From: Desulfonatronum lacustre DSM 10312
Lineage (GTDB): Bacteria; Desulfobacterota; Desulfovibrionia; Desulfovibrionales; Desulfonatronaceae
Assembly (NCBI RefSeq): GCF_000519265.1
Contig: NZ_KI912608.1
Span: 385,665-449,664, forward strand
DNA: 64,000 bases
Direction: 5' to 3'
Shown: piece by piece, positions 8,887 through 17,736 of the stretch
Layout of the letters: each line of letters starts with the position of its first letter
Position numbering within the stretch: the first letter of the stretch is position 1
Translations under genes and position numbers: made by a program
Notes under the pieces: generated by a model
Database searches by the model: none
Seen by the model: the letters and a program-made list of their open reading frames with translations, nothing else
Told to the model about the DNA's origin: nothing

Positions 8887-10487
8887 CTCTGAATCGACCT
8901 CCATTTTTCAGGGAGCTCGAGGATTTTCCGCAAGGCTGCCCCGTTGAAGTTTCTCATCCTGAATTGGGCGGCATGGATTCGCCGGGCGTGGTCCGGGTGG
9001 AACAAGGCGCTCTGGACTTCAGCTTGAAACAGCTTCTCACATGCCTGCTCCAAAACATGCGCCCACCTGAGCCTCAATTTCAAAAGATCTTCTTCAGACT
9101 CATGCTCGAGCACCGGAACCATCGTTCTGACGAGTTCGTAAAACGAGGCTTCCGTGTACCCCCAAAACATGCCCGAAGCGTTGGACAGTCTCGTCTGGTC
9201 GGCGCTCACGTCCCTGCGTTTGATTTCGTGAAATAGTCCTTCCTTCAAGCCGAACATCAGATTGCTCTTGACCTTGTCCGCCGCTTGGACAAGCTTTTCC
9301 ACCCATTCCCGGAAGTCCTCGCGGTAATCGTCCGCGACTGCAACGAAGGGCAGTTCTCCTTCGCACCACTGGCGCGGCTTCATGTTGTCCATGTCAAAAC
9401 CACTGGCCAGAATTCTAGCTGAGCCGTTGGGGCTACTCTTTCGTTGCCGGTGAATGCACAGTGCTGGCTTCACGGAGCCTCTGTCCTCATGGATATTACC
9501 ATAAACCAGGCCTAGCCAGTTCACATATCCGGTGATGTTCGCAGCGCCCTTCACAGCAAGAGGGGGAACATCCCCGGCTTGGTAGCGATATGGCGTCAAG
9601 GGATGCGTCCATCCGTCACCGTAATTGTATCCATAGGGACGCTGGATATATTCTTTGACTACAGTGGTTCCCTGTAGAGAGCAGATCGAGCAGGTTTCCG
9701 GCGCGGACGTTTCTTCGGGCAGGAGCAATATCCGGCGGGGCATCCCCCAGTAGGCGTGAAGAAAGTGAACGTCCTGGGGCAGGATCTCACTCCCTTTTTT
9801 CTCGCTTGTCCGGGTTGGTGCGGCCCAAGGAAAAACACTGCCCGGTATTGTATGAGATGCGGGAAGGCTTTCCACACCTTTTTCGTTAAGCGGAAGGACG
9901 TTGAGCCAAATTTTCTCCCAGAGTGTTTCGCCCAAGGTGATGGTCGAAAGAGGCCCGCCGCCCCTGAGCGACGTCCTGTTGCCTTTTCCTCCCGAAGGGG
10001 CAAAGGCCTGCAATGTGAAAAGCCCCATGGCCGCGCAGGGAGGACAAAGGGCTTCCACACGCCCCCGCTTGACGAAAAAGTCGCTGTTCAATCGCAACGC
10101 ATTGTCCCCTGGTGAATCGATGAGCAGGCCGGAAATGTGGTTGACGCTGCTGTCCGATGCCGAAAGCTCAAAGTCTTGCAAAAAGAGCGGCTTTTTCTCG
10201 AACAGGTTGAAGTAACTTTTGATCCGCTCCATTGCCTGCAGGAGTTCTTCCGGAGCAGGGGGTGAGACAAGCTTTTCCTTCCATTCCGTCGCATCCTTGG
10301 GAGGAAAAATCGTTTGGACCAATCCGATCAAAAACTCGAACATGGCGCTTCGAAAATCCATGCGTGGGAGACTCAAATCCACACAAGGCGGGTCACCGCC
10401 GGACACCTCCCATGGAGCAATCTTATCTGTACTCCCATCCACACGGCGTACGGATATCCAGCGCTCCTGAATGAGATTGAAATTCAT
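8883..10487 (-). CDS. cse1: Cse1 (CasA, Cas8e) large subunit
   Basis: A 534-residue PAM-reading subunit of Cascade that also recruits Cas3. The opening NFNLIQERWISVRRVDGS and the central block ALCPPCAAMGLFTLQAFAPSGGKGNRTSLRGGGPLSTI are highly characteristic. Other family marks are CSICSLQGT and a C-terminal four-helix bundle. It is preceded by cas3 and overlaps cse2 by four bases. Confidence 0.95.
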   Translation of the reverse strand: MNFNLIQERWISVRRVDGSTDKIAPWEVSGGDPPCVDLSLPRMDFRSAMFEFLIGLVQTIFPPKDATEWKEKLVSPPAPEELLQAMERIKSYFNLFEKKPLFLQDFELSASDSSVNHISGLLIDSPGDNALRLNSDFFVKRGRVEALCPPCAAMGLFTLQAFAPSGGKGNRTSLRGGGPLSTITLGETLWEKIWLNVLPLNEKGVESLPASHTIPGSVFPWAAPTRTSEKKGSEILPQDVHFLHAYWGMPRRILLLPEETSAPETCSICSLQGTTVVKEYIQRPYGYNYGDGWTHPLTPYRYQAGDVPPLAVKGAANITGYVNWLGLVYGNIHEDRGSVKPALCIHRQRKSSPNGSARILASGFDMDNMKPRQWCEGELPFVAVADDYREDFREWVEKLVQAADKVKSNLMFGLKEGLFHEIKRRDVSADQTRLSNASGMFWGYTEASFYELVRTMVPVLEHESEEDLLKLRLRWAHVLEQACEKLFQAEVQSALFHPDHARRIHAAQFRMRNFNGAALRKILELPEKWRSIQR

Positions 10488-10521
10488 CCATCCCCTCCTT
10501 TTGTTTTGTCATGTCGACAAT

Positions 10522-13185
10522 TCAAATGATAGTCAGACCCGTCCTGGCATTGTATTTAACAAGCACTTCATGTCCTTTCATATTCACAGCCTTTCCCGTC
10601 CATTCTTCATTTTCCGACGGAAAGAGCGGCATGAGCACGCAGTACTTGCCTTGGTCCGGCATACTTTCCTTGAACTTTTCCAGCTCTTGCTTGAGAGACG
10701 AATCAGCGATCAAAGGTTCCTTGACCTTATGTGCGCTGACCGGAACCTCGGATCTGGCGCAGGCCGTCGCGGTCATCCTTCCCGGAACCCACAAGTTGAT
10801 CTTGCCGTTTTGCACCGTGCAGAGGCGGAGGCGAATCGTGTCCTCTCCCAAACGCGTTGGAACCCGGACGTCTTCCTCCCAACGCATGTCGGATGCGTCA
10901 ATCGAGTATCCCTGGTCGAGCTTGAGCGTGTTCAGGTAGGCCATTGTCTGCTTGGCCCGATCGTCGCCTTCGGCCTTTTGGTCGGCTTCGAGCAGGATTT
11001 CCGGAGCTTCCAAACCTCCATAAGCGTTTTCCATCAGATTCCGCGCCTTTTCGGGAAGCTCAATGCGGCCTTCCTGCTTGAGCAGATGGGCCGTGCGCCA
11101 GAGCACGGCTTGTCGGGGGTAGACCCAGACGGAATCGCCGAGAAGATTTGCATACCAGGTTCTTGAGACCGGTTCCGGTTCTGGAGAAAGAACAATCATA
11201 AGCGGTTTTTCGTAGCCGATCGGACGAGCAAATGGAAACACGAACCGGTGACAGCGTCCCGCCCGTTGAATCATCAAATCCATGGGAGCCAGATCGGAAA
11301 GGAGAATGTCCCAGTCCAAATTGAGCGATTGTTCCAGAACCTGGGTCCCGATCACAATTTTCCTCTTTCTAAGCTCAGGTGTGGAGTTCTTGCCGAAGAG
11401 TTCGAGCACGCGTTTTTCGATGTCCAATCGATCGGCCATAACAAATCGGGCATGGAAAAGAGTAACGTCTTCCTGTGGAATCCCCTCTGCCAGCAACCGT
11501 TCGTAGGCGGCGACGGCGTCGTTCACGGTGTTTCTGATCCAGCAGGAGCAAGCCCCAGCCGCATGCGCCTGGTGCAAGGCCTCGAACATGTCGTCCGGGT
11601 TGTCGGTCAGTTGGACCGCGACATTGATTTTCCGGGTCGATTCAAGAGGAACTTCCAGATATCCTTCATCCGAAATGCTGGTGGCCAATGGAAAGCTCTC
11701 GCTCTCCAGATCCGGGGCTTCGAGTCCCCGGCCGGCAAGATAGGACTGGACAAACTGTTTGCGAAGCGCCTTGGTCAGGGTGGCCGTGAGCAGGATGACG
11801 CTGGCGCCCATGGCTCCCAAAAAGGTAAGCAAGCTCTGGAGGATCTTGCCGGTATACTCATCATAGGCGTGAATTTCGTCCGCAATGAGCACTGTGCGGG
11901 AAAGGCCCAGCAGTCGCAGGCACTGGTGCCGTGCCGGAAGCACTCCAAGCAATGCCTGGTCCAGGGTGCCGGCCCCGCATGGCGCAAGCAGGGCCTTCTT
12001 GCGGTTGTCCGAAAGCCACCGACTGCATTCCGGCCCGCTCTCTTCTTCTTCCAAATGGGCCGATCCGGTCGAGGCGTTTTCCAGTTCAATGGACCCTAGA
12101 AATTCCTCATGGATTGCCCGCGCGCCGTGGGCAAGCACGAGAGACGGTCTGCCCCTTTCCGCGAAAAGCGCCCGATAGGTCTTGGCCATGCGTGAATACA
12201 TGGCGTTGGCCGTGGCCATGGTCGGTAAGGCAAAGAAAAGCCCGCTAGCCTCTTCGGTGGACATGATTCGGTGGGCGCGGAGAAGGGCGGCCTCGGTTTT
12301 TCCGCTACCGGTCAAGTCCTCGAAGATATGCAACTGTGGCCCTGGATTGGGGAAAACATCCATGAGCGCGTAAGCTTGCAGCGAGGTCGGTTTTGCATCC
12401 GGAGGGAGGTTGGGGAGAAGGGTATGGAAGGTTCCCTGACGGCACGGCTCGGGGTGCAAAATGCCGCATTCCTCGACCGCCTTGTCCGCCTGGGCGAGAG
12501 CGGTCGGCCAATAGTCTTGTAACGGCACGGCCGTTGGCTCATAGCGAAACCACTTTTCGGAAGATCCGATCCAGTCTGCGAGTACGAGCAGGCCGGAGAA
12601 CAGCCAGGACAATCGCCGAAACGATTCCTCATCGTCAAAGAGAAACGGCATGTCTTTCAGGAAAAGCCAAATCGCCTGATCCACAAAGGACGTGGCCGCA
12701 TCCTCCGCGCCACGGAAATGGCGGCGATTTTTTCCAGGAGACGTCGGTTTGCCGTGGTGGCCGTAAGCCGCTTCGGCCAAGGCGTTCAAGGAGATGATCT
12801 GGCGACTGCGCAAGCAGAAAGGTTCATTTTCCAGCTTGGAGCGAATATGGGCGTTCCAGAACCAGGAACCCAGTTCTGTGTGGTGGACTTGAGCGGTCGT
12901 GCCCGTCATCTTCCTTCCCAGCAATGATACGAGATCAGGGAGTTTTTCCTGGAATGCGGGAGAGAATTTTCCCATGTCGTGAAGTACGGCAAAGAAGAGG
13001 AGAAGCGGGAGGATGTCCTGAATTGGTCGACCGGAAAGGCGAACGATGCGTTTTCTGATCTGTTCGTCCTTTTCGATCAAGACCTGTACAACCGCGGCGA
13101 CATCCAGGCAGTGGTAGACGAGCAGATGATGTCTGCCTGTCTCTTTGCTCCATTTTCCCCAGAATGGATAAACTATATCATTCAT
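10522..13185 (-). CDS. cas3: Cas3 nuclease-helicase, type I-E
   Basis: An 887-residue target-degrading enzyme. The N-terminal HD nuclease shows HHLLVYHCLDVAAV and the HD motif LHDMGKFSPAFQ. The SF2 helicase shows Walker A LTGSGKTEAAL, DEIH-type Walker B IADEIHAYDEYTG, a TATLT motif III, and motif VI QRAGRCHRF. The start MNDIVYPFWGKWSKETG (13185) overlaps the ORF6N gene by 8 bases, so the two are translationally coupled. Length is standard. Confidence 0.96.
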   Translation of the reverse strand: MNDIVYPFWGKWSKETGRHHLLVYHCLDVAAVVQVLIEKDEQIRKRIVRLSGRPIQDILPLLLFFAVLHDMGKFSPAFQEKLPDLVSLLGRKMTGTTAQVHHTELGSWFWNAHIRSKLENEPFCLRSRQIISLNALAEAAYGHHGKPTSPGKNRRHFRGAEDAATSFVDQAIWLFLKDMPFLFDDEESFRRLSWLFSGLLVLADWIGSSEKWFRYEPTAVPLQDYWPTALAQADKAVEECGILHPEPCRQGTFHTLLPNLPPDAKPTSLQAYALMDVFPNPGPQLHIFEDLTGSGKTEAALLRAHRIMSTEEASGLFFALPTMATANAMYSRMAKTYRALFAERGRPSLVLAHGARAIHEEFLGSIELENASTGSAHLEEEESGPECSRWLSDNRKKALLAPCGAGTLDQALLGVLPARHQCLRLLGLSRTVLIADEIHAYDEYTGKILQSLLTFLGAMGASVILLTATLTKALRKQFVQSYLAGRGLEAPDLESESFPLATSISDEGYLEVPLESTRKINVAVQLTDNPDDMFEALHQAHAAGACSCWIRNTVNDAVAAYERLLAEGIPQEDVTLFHARFVMADRLDIEKRVLELFGKNSTPELRKRKIVIGTQVLEQSLNLDWDILLSDLAPMDLMIQRAGRCHRFVFPFARPIGYEKPLMIVLSPEPEPVSRTWYANLLGDSVWVYPRQAVLWRTAHLLKQEGRIELPEKARNLMENAYGGLEAPEILLEADQKAEGDDRAKQTMAYLNTLKLDQGYSIDASDMRWEEDVRVPTRLGEDTIRLRLCTVQNGKINLWVPGRMTATACARSEVPVSAHKVKEPLIADSSLKQELEKFKESMPDQGKYCVLMPLFPSENEEWTGKAVNMKGHEVLVKYNARTGLTII

Positions 13186-13720
13186 TATCAAACTCTCTCG
13201 ATCCGAAACTTTTTGCATTCTCTCTGAGAAACCCAATCCGCCGCTCCGGCTGCTCCTCGGTCTCCAGCAACTGCCGCAACGCTTCGAACACGACGCGGAA
13301 CTGTTCGTCGTACTTGGCTTCCATGTCCTCGATTTTTCGGCGCAGGTCGTCGTGGGTGGCCAGCATTTGGCGGAGCTTGGTGAAGGCGCGCATGATCTGG
13401 ATATTGACCTGGATGGCCCGTTTGCTGTTCAGGACCGAGGAAAGCATGGCCACGCCTTGCTCGGTGAAGGCCATCGGGAGGTAACGCGTACCGCCCCAAC
13501 TTGAGGTGCCAAAATGGCACCTCAAGTTCGTGATTTCATCCGGTGTCATTTCGAACATGAAATCGTCCGGGAATCGATCAATGTTTCTACGCACTTGTCT
13601 TTTGAGAACTTTCGTTTCCACCCCGTACAATTCCGCCAAATCCCGATCCAACATAACCTTCACGCCGCGCAGCAAAAGAATCTTGCCGGTGATGGCTTCC
13701 AGGGGAACAAGGTCCGTCAT
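13178..13720 (-). CDS. ORF6N-domain protein coupled to cas3
   Basis: A 180-residue protein with an N-terminal ORF6N/KilA-N-type domain. Supporting motifs are ITGKILLLRGVKVMLDRDLAELYGVETKVLKRQVRRN, RFPDDFMFEMT, and YLPMAFTEQGVAMLSSVL, followed by a coiled-coil C-terminus (residues about 115-170). Such domains are common in phage and island proteins and probably bind DNA. ATG 13720 has a perfect GGAGG site. It is the first gene of the cas operon and overlaps cas3 by 8 bases; a role in CRISPR regulation or anti-phage response is possible but unproven. Confidence 0.85.
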   Translation of the reverse strand: MTDLVPLEAITGKILLLRGVKVMLDRDLAELYGVETKVLKRQVRRNIDRFPDDFMFEMTPDEITNLRCHFGTSSWGGTRYLPMAFTEQGVAMLSSVLNSKRAIQVNIQIMRAFTKLRQMLATHDDLRRKIEDMEAKYDEQFRVVFEALRQLLETEEQPERRIGFLRENAKSFGSREFDNE

Positions 13721-13885
13721 GTTTTTCCTCCCTGACGTCATCTGGAGTTTCGATCCAGAGTGACCGTTACGAAGATTGTGATAACTCCACCCGCCCCCGT
13801 TCGTTTGGGAGCAACGGCCTTGTTCCATGATTGTTCCGGAGAAATCAAATTGTCTCGGCGGCCTGTGGTGATTGCCGGATTGGTC

Positions 13886-13903
13886 GGATCATGGACGTGA
13901 TCC
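13886..13903. promoter_or_regulatory. inverted repeat upstream of the cas operon
   Basis: GGATCA-N6-TGATCC lies in the 219-base gap between the WYL regulator and the ORF6N-cas3 operon, 166 bases before the first start codon. It is a candidate operator, for example for the WYL protein, from position only. Confidence 0.3.
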
Positions 13904-13939
13904 ATACCTATCATGGCACAGGCTCAAAACCTGACCCAG

Positions 13940-14902
13940 TCAAAAATATTGTTTCGCCGCGGCCAGGATTCGTTCCCGCACGGCCAGGCGCAGTTCTTCC
14001 GGCTCCAGCACCTCGATGTCCGGGCCGTACTTGAGGATTTCCATGACCAGTTCGCGTTGGTCCCCGTAGGGTAGGCGCAGTTCGTAGGCCTCGCCGCACC
14101 ATGCGCCGGACTGGTCCGGGTGCCAGACCTCGCTTTCCACCCAGCGGGCAGCCTGGCCGGTGAAGCGCAGGGTTGCGGTCCGGTCCGGATTGCGCAGGAA
14201 AATGCCGAAGGAGTCGTGCATCAGGGCGTCCAGGGTTTTGTTGTCCGGCATGTTGGCCTGTTCGGGCAGCACCTGGGCTTCGACGATCCGGTCCAGGGCG
14301 AAGGTGCGGCGGTCGTCGGCCTGGTCGCAGTGGGCGAGGAGGTACCAGGCGTCCCGGTAGCGGAGCAGGCGGAAGGGGTGGATGGTTCGTGGGCTTGGGG
14401 TCTGTTTGTCCGGTCCGTGATAGAGCAGCCGGATCTTGCGGGAGCCCAGCAGCCCGGCGGCCAGGGCTTCGAAGACCGGCGGATGGACCGGACGGGGGCG
14501 CATGGGATGCAGCAGAACGCGGTGGATCAAGTCGTCCACGTTGAGCCCCATGTCCTGCACGGCCAGGCGCAGGCGCTTCAGGAGATCTTGCAACGGCCGC
14601 TGGAGCAGGCCGGGTTGGGTGGACTCCAGGAACTGGATGGCCGCCAGCACGGCGTAAAGTTCGGACTCGTTGAACCAGAATCCGGGCAGCTCGAAGGCCC
14701 CGGCCGCCGGATCGTACCGATAGCCTCCGGCGTCGCGGTCAAAGACGATGGGCGCGCCCAGCATGTCGCGCATCTCGGCGATGATCCGTTTGACCGTGGC
14801 CTGGGAGCATTCCAGTTCGTCCTGGATGCGGGCGCGGGGAACGGGCTGGTTGTGGGTGTGAAAGAGCCGATGCAGGGCGTAGATGCGTTGGGCGCGGTTC
14901 AT
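13940..14902 (-). CDS. WYL-domain transcriptional regulator
   Basis: A 320-residue regulator. Residues 1-60 form a winged helix-turn-helix (QRIYALHRLFHTHNQPVPRARIQDELECSQATVKRIIAEMR). The middle is a WYL domain with YHGPDKQTPSPRTIHPFRLLRYRDAWYLLAHCD and the ALDRI motif. A WCX-type C-terminal extension follows. WYL domains sense nucleotide or oligonucleotide ligands, and WYL regulators are often linked to CRISPR-Cas. It sits directly upstream of the ORF6N-cas3 operon on the same strand, so it may regulate it. ATG 14902 has a GGAGGG site. Confidence 0.9.
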   Translation of the reverse strand: MNRAQRIYALHRLFHTHNQPVPRARIQDELECSQATVKRIIAEMRDMLGAPIVFDRDAGGYRYDPAAGAFELPGFWFNESELYAVLAAIQFLESTQPGLLQRPLQDLLKRLRLAVQDMGLNVDDLIHRVLLHPMRPRPVHPPVFEALAAGLLGSRKIRLLYHGPDKQTPSPRTIHPFRLLRYRDAWYLLAHCDQADDRRTFALDRIVEAQVLPEQANMPDNKTLDALMHDSFGIFLRNPDRTATLRFTGQAARWVESEVWHPDQSGAWCGEAYELRLPYGDQRELVMEILKYGPDIEVLEPEELRLAVRERILAAAKQYF

Positions 14903-14963
14903 GCCTCCCTCCTGTGGAAGTCAGTGGTGGCTTGGCGCGCCGCGATCTTTGGTCCGGCGCGGG

Positions 14964-15731
14964 TCAGTGGTCGTGGGGCAGGGCGTGGGGGATCAGGGAG
15001 TGGGGTTTTTCCTGGCCGTGGGCGGTCATCAGGCTGTCGTCGGCCATGATGGTTCGGGCTGGTCCGTGGGTTACGATCCGGCCCCGGTCCAGGAGCACGA
15101 CCCGAGTGCAGACTTCCAGGGTCAGTTCCAGGTCGTGGGATGCTATGAGCAGGGTCTGATCGGATTGCTTGAGCAGGCCGATCAGGCGGCGACGAGCCCG
15201 GATGTCCAGGCCGGCGCTGGGTTCGTCGTAGATGATCACCTTGGGGTGCATGGCCAGGGCTCCGGCTATGGCCACGATCCGTTTTTCGCCCTCGGAAAGG
15301 TGGTGGACCGGACGTTGGGCCAGGTCCTGGGCGCCTACGGTGACCAGGGCGGTCTGGACCCGCTCGGCCACCTGTTCCTGGGTTAATCCCATGTTGCGCG
15401 GCCCGAAAGCCACGTCCTCCCAGACCGACGGGCAGAAAAGCTGGTCGTCGGACTTCTGGAAGACCAGGGCGATTTCGGGATTGAAGCTCCCGCCGACCAC
15501 TGGCCGGTCCTGGACCAGGACTTCGCCGGAGGTGGGCTTGAGGATGCCGCTGATGATCAAAAACAGCGTGGTTTTTCCCGCGCCGTTGGGGCCGATCAGG
15601 CCGAGGCGTTCGCCGGGGGCCACGTCCAGGCGCAGGTTTTGGAGCACGTCCGGCTTGTCCGGGTAGGAGAAGCACAGATCGTTGAGCCGGATGGCGGATG
15701 TCGGGGATGAGGTCACGGTGGGCGGGGTCAC
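14964..15731 (-). CDS. cbiO: nickel/cobalt ECF transporter ATPase CbiO-like
   Basis: A 255-residue ABC ATPase. Walker A is GPNGAGKTT, the Q-loop is VFQKSDDQLF, the signature is LSEGEKR, Walker B is VIIYDEP, and the H-loop is ASHDLELT, all typical of energy-coupling-factor ATPases. A GTG at 15731 (or 15716) is the probable start, because the frame farther upstream is made of the dispersed repeat. The gene follows cbiM and cbiQ on the same strand, with the repeat between it and cbiQ. Confidence 0.88.
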   Translation of the reverse strand: MTPPTVTSSPTSAIRLNDLCFSYPDKPDVLQNLRLDVAPGERLGLIGPNGAGKTTLFLIISGILKPTSGEVLVQDRPVVGGSFNPEIALVFQKSDDQLFCPSVWEDVAFGPRNMGLTQEQVAERVQTALVTVGAQDLAQRPVHHLSEGEKRIVAIAGALAMHPKVIIYDEPSAGLDIRARRRLIGLLKQSDQTLLIASHDLELTLEVCTRVVLLDRGRIVTHGPARTIMADDSLMTAHGQEKPHSLIPHALPHDH

Positions 15732-15747
15732 GAAAAGATGAGTGGGG

Positions 15748-15905
15748 TTAGCAGTGTGTTGAAAAAAGCCAGATTCTGCAGGCTGTTCAAAAAACCCGAT
15801 GGCAAGGCGCAAAAAAAGCTCAAGGCCGAAGCGTATTTCGTCATACGTGAGGGTTTGAACTTTTTGCAGCAACGCAGCTAGCGGGGATTTTTCAACAGTC
15901 TGTTA
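15748..15905. repeat. MITE-like dispersed repeat, copy 2
   Basis: 158 bp, read on the minus strand from TAACAGACTGTTGAAAAATC to a terminal TTGAACAGCC...CAACACACTGCTAA. The two ends (TAACAGACTGTTGAAAAA and TTAGCAGTGTGTTGAAAAA) form imperfect terminal inverted repeats. It is the reverse-oriented homologue of 335-480. Its first TAA is the stop codon of cbiQ, and its other end lies 17 bases before the cbiO start. Confidence 0.8.
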
Positions 15906-16664
15906 GAGGGTCATGTCAAGCCAGATCAGAAGCCCGGTCGCTACGCAGACCGCGGCCAGGGCCAGGAGATCGGCCGGAGCGGCCTTGAATTCATCACGGG
16001 AGACGGGCTGGTGACCGTATCCGCGCAGGCGCATGGCATTGTACACGCCCTGGGAGCGTTCATATCCGCGCAGGATCAGGCTGCCCGTCAACCAGGCCAG
16101 GGTGGACAGGTTGCGCCAGGGCCATCTCTGCTCCACATGGCCGCGCAGACGCATGGAAATCCGCATCCGACGCAGATCCGCGGAGAGCACCTCCAGATAG
16201 CGGACCACCAGCAGGGCCATGTCGGCCATGACGTACGGCAGCCCCAGGGCCTGCATGGCTTTGATGGTTCTGAGCAGGGGCGTGGTGCCCAGCAAGACCG
16301 CCGCCAGGGTGACGATGCAGAAAAAGCGGGTGGCCACGAGCATCGCGGCCTGGAACCCTTCCCTGGTGACGGTCAGTCCGCCCCATTCCACGAGGGGGGT
16401 GAATCCGCTGATGAGCGGCAGCAGGATGATCAGGCACAGAATGACCAGCGAAGGGTAGCGCAGCCGCCGGAGCAGCAGGTCGAGGGGATAGCGGGACATG
16501 GCGACGACGGTCAGGGTCAGGGCGATCATCATCGGCAGGACGCGGAGATTGGAGACGAAGGAAAAGGTGAAGGCCAGCAGAAGCAGGCCGATCAGCTTCA
16601 TCCGGGGGTCCCAACGATGCACGAAGGGCGACTCCGGAGAGATGGAAATGGTGTGGGCAATCAT
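15903..16664 (-). CDS. cbiQ: ECF transporter T component CbiQ-like
   Basis: A 253-residue membrane protein with about five to six hydrophobic segments and the EcfT coupling motif region RRMRISMRLRG plus a second AMRLRGYG motif near the C-terminus. These Ala-Arg-Gly-type helices contact the ATPase. ATG 16664 overlaps cbiM by four bases (ATGA). The TAA stop coincides with the end of the inserted repeat, so the native stop may have been replaced. Confidence 0.9.
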   Translation of the reverse strand: MIAHTISISPESPFVHRWDPRMKLIGLLLLAFTFSFVSNLRVLPMMIALTLTVVAMSRYPLDLLLRRLRYPSLVILCLIILLPLISGFTPLVEWGGLTVTREGFQAAMLVATRFFCIVTLAAVLLGTTPLLRTIKAMQALGLPYVMADMALLVVRYLEVLSADLRRMRISMRLRGHVEQRWPWRNLSTLAWLTGSLILRGYERSQGVYNAMRLRGYGHQPVSRDEFKAAPADLLALAAVCVATGLLIWLDMTL

Positions 16665-17311
16665 ACGCCGTCCAGAATCATCGGGTGGACCCGCAACAGG
16701 AATCCGGCCAGCAGGCCGGTGAGCAGACCTTCCAGAACGGCCAGGGGAACGTGGGCCAGGCCCAGGGCCAGGATGGCCGAGCGTTCGGCCGCGGCGCTGA
16801 GATGGGCCGGAAGGCTGGTGAGCAGGATCAGGGCGAAAATCAGCACGGAGAGGGCAATGCCCGAAAAACCCGCCAGAAAGCCGAACACGGTGGTCCGCCT
16901 GGGAGACGCGGGGTGGATTGCTCCGCCGCGTGCGCGGAGGTGAAACACGCCGGCCGCGGCCAAGGCCGGCAGGCCGAGGATCACGCCGTTGACGCCCAGG
17001 GTGGTCAGCCCGCCGTGACCGAACATCACGGCTTGGAGGAACAGGCCGATCAGGATGGCCGGAAAGGCGAATACTCCCAACAGTGCGCCCAGCAACCCGT
17101 TGAGCACAAGATGGACGCTGGCCGGCGGGATGGGGATATGGATCAAGGAGGCCACGAAAAAAGCGGCCGTGAGCAGGGCGGCCTTGGGAATGTCGGCTCG
17201 GGGATCCTCGCGTTTGTTGATGGCCCGGATGCACAGCCAGCAGATGGAGATGGACGCGGCATAGCCGCCGAGGGTGACGGGCAGGGGCAGGATTCCGTCG
17301 GGGATGTGCAT
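16661..17311 (-). CDS. cbiM: CbiM/NikM substrate-binding component for Co/Ni
   Basis: A 216-residue membrane protein beginning MHIPDGILP, the conserved N-terminus whose Met-His-Ile chelates Ni or Co in CbiM/NikM. Six to seven hydrophobic segments follow, with the family block VHLVLNGLLGALLG. No CbiN or NikN small protein is encoded next to it, and 216 residues is too short for a fusion with one, so the partner is missing, elsewhere, or unneeded. A hexamer palindrome element lies 28 bp upstream of the start. Confidence 0.9.
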   Translation of the reverse strand: MHIPDGILPLPVTLGGYAASISICWLCIRAINKREDPRADIPKAALLTAAFFVASLIHIPIPPASVHLVLNGLLGALLGVFAFPAILIGLFLQAVMFGHGGLTTLGVNGVILGLPALAAAGVFHLRARGGAIHPASPRRTTVFGFLAGFSGIALSVLIFALILLTSLPAHLSAAAERSAILALGLAHVPLAVLEGLLTGLLAGFLLRVHPMILDGV

Positions 17312-17339
17312 GCGCGGGGTCCTTTTTGGATCGTGAATC

Positions 17340-17513
17340 GTATCTACTCAGCACATTTTGTGTCCGCTCTTGCTCCGGCAATCGGGGTCGGCGCTTCGCT
17401 ATCGGGATCGGAATCGGAACAGGAAGAATTGGAACGCTTCCCAGCGTTTTCGATTCCGATCCCGATTCCGACTCCGACCCCGGCAACAGCATTACTCTGT
17501 GCTGAGTAGTTAC
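17340..17513. mobile_element. hexamer palindrome element A (subtype 1)
   Basis: 174 bp imperfect palindrome starting GTATCTACTCAGCACA and ending TGTGCTGAGTAGTTAC. The arms contain ATCGGGATCGGAATCG and its complement, and the centre is a small AACGCT-N4-AGCGTT hairpin. It is flanked by an exact 8-bp direct repeat CGTGAATC (17332-17339 and 17514-17521), which looks like a target-site duplication. It lies between divergent cbiM and the KamA-like gene. No transposase is encoded. Confidence 0.8.
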
Positions 17514-17640
17514 CGTGAATCAAAACCTCAATGACAGGAGGTGCCTACCAATTCTGAAATGTTTGTGTCAAGGGCGCTGAATGTGCCACTATTTCGTAAA
17601 AAATATATAGATGTGTTGTTTTTCCCGTGTTTCGGTTGTT

Positions 17641-17668
17641 TTGACATTCCGTTTGAATCGATTACAAA
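17641..17668 (+). promoter_or_regulatory. sigma-70-like promoter for the KamA-like gene
   Basis: TTGACA at 17641 and TACAAA at 17663, separated by 16 bases, about 70 bases before the start codon at 17737. The -35 box is perfect and the -10 matches at four of six positions. Confidence 0.5.
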
Positions 17669-17736
17669 AGGAAGAGTTGCCGCAGACTGCACCGAGCAGG
17701 AGGCTTTTTTCACCTTCCAGCCCAGGAGGCCTGCAT

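Noticed and set aside
13721-13939. A small gene in the gap before the cas operon
   Set aside because: The available frames have no ribosome binding site or family resemblance; it looks like a promoter region.
14899-15675. Open frame with Arg/Pro-rich protein over cbiO
   Set aside because: It is an out-of-frame shadow of cbiO with strongly biased composition.
17314-17511. A cobalamin or nickel riboswitch before cbiM
   Set aside because: The region is accounted for by hexamer element A; no B12-box or NiCo motif is recognisable.
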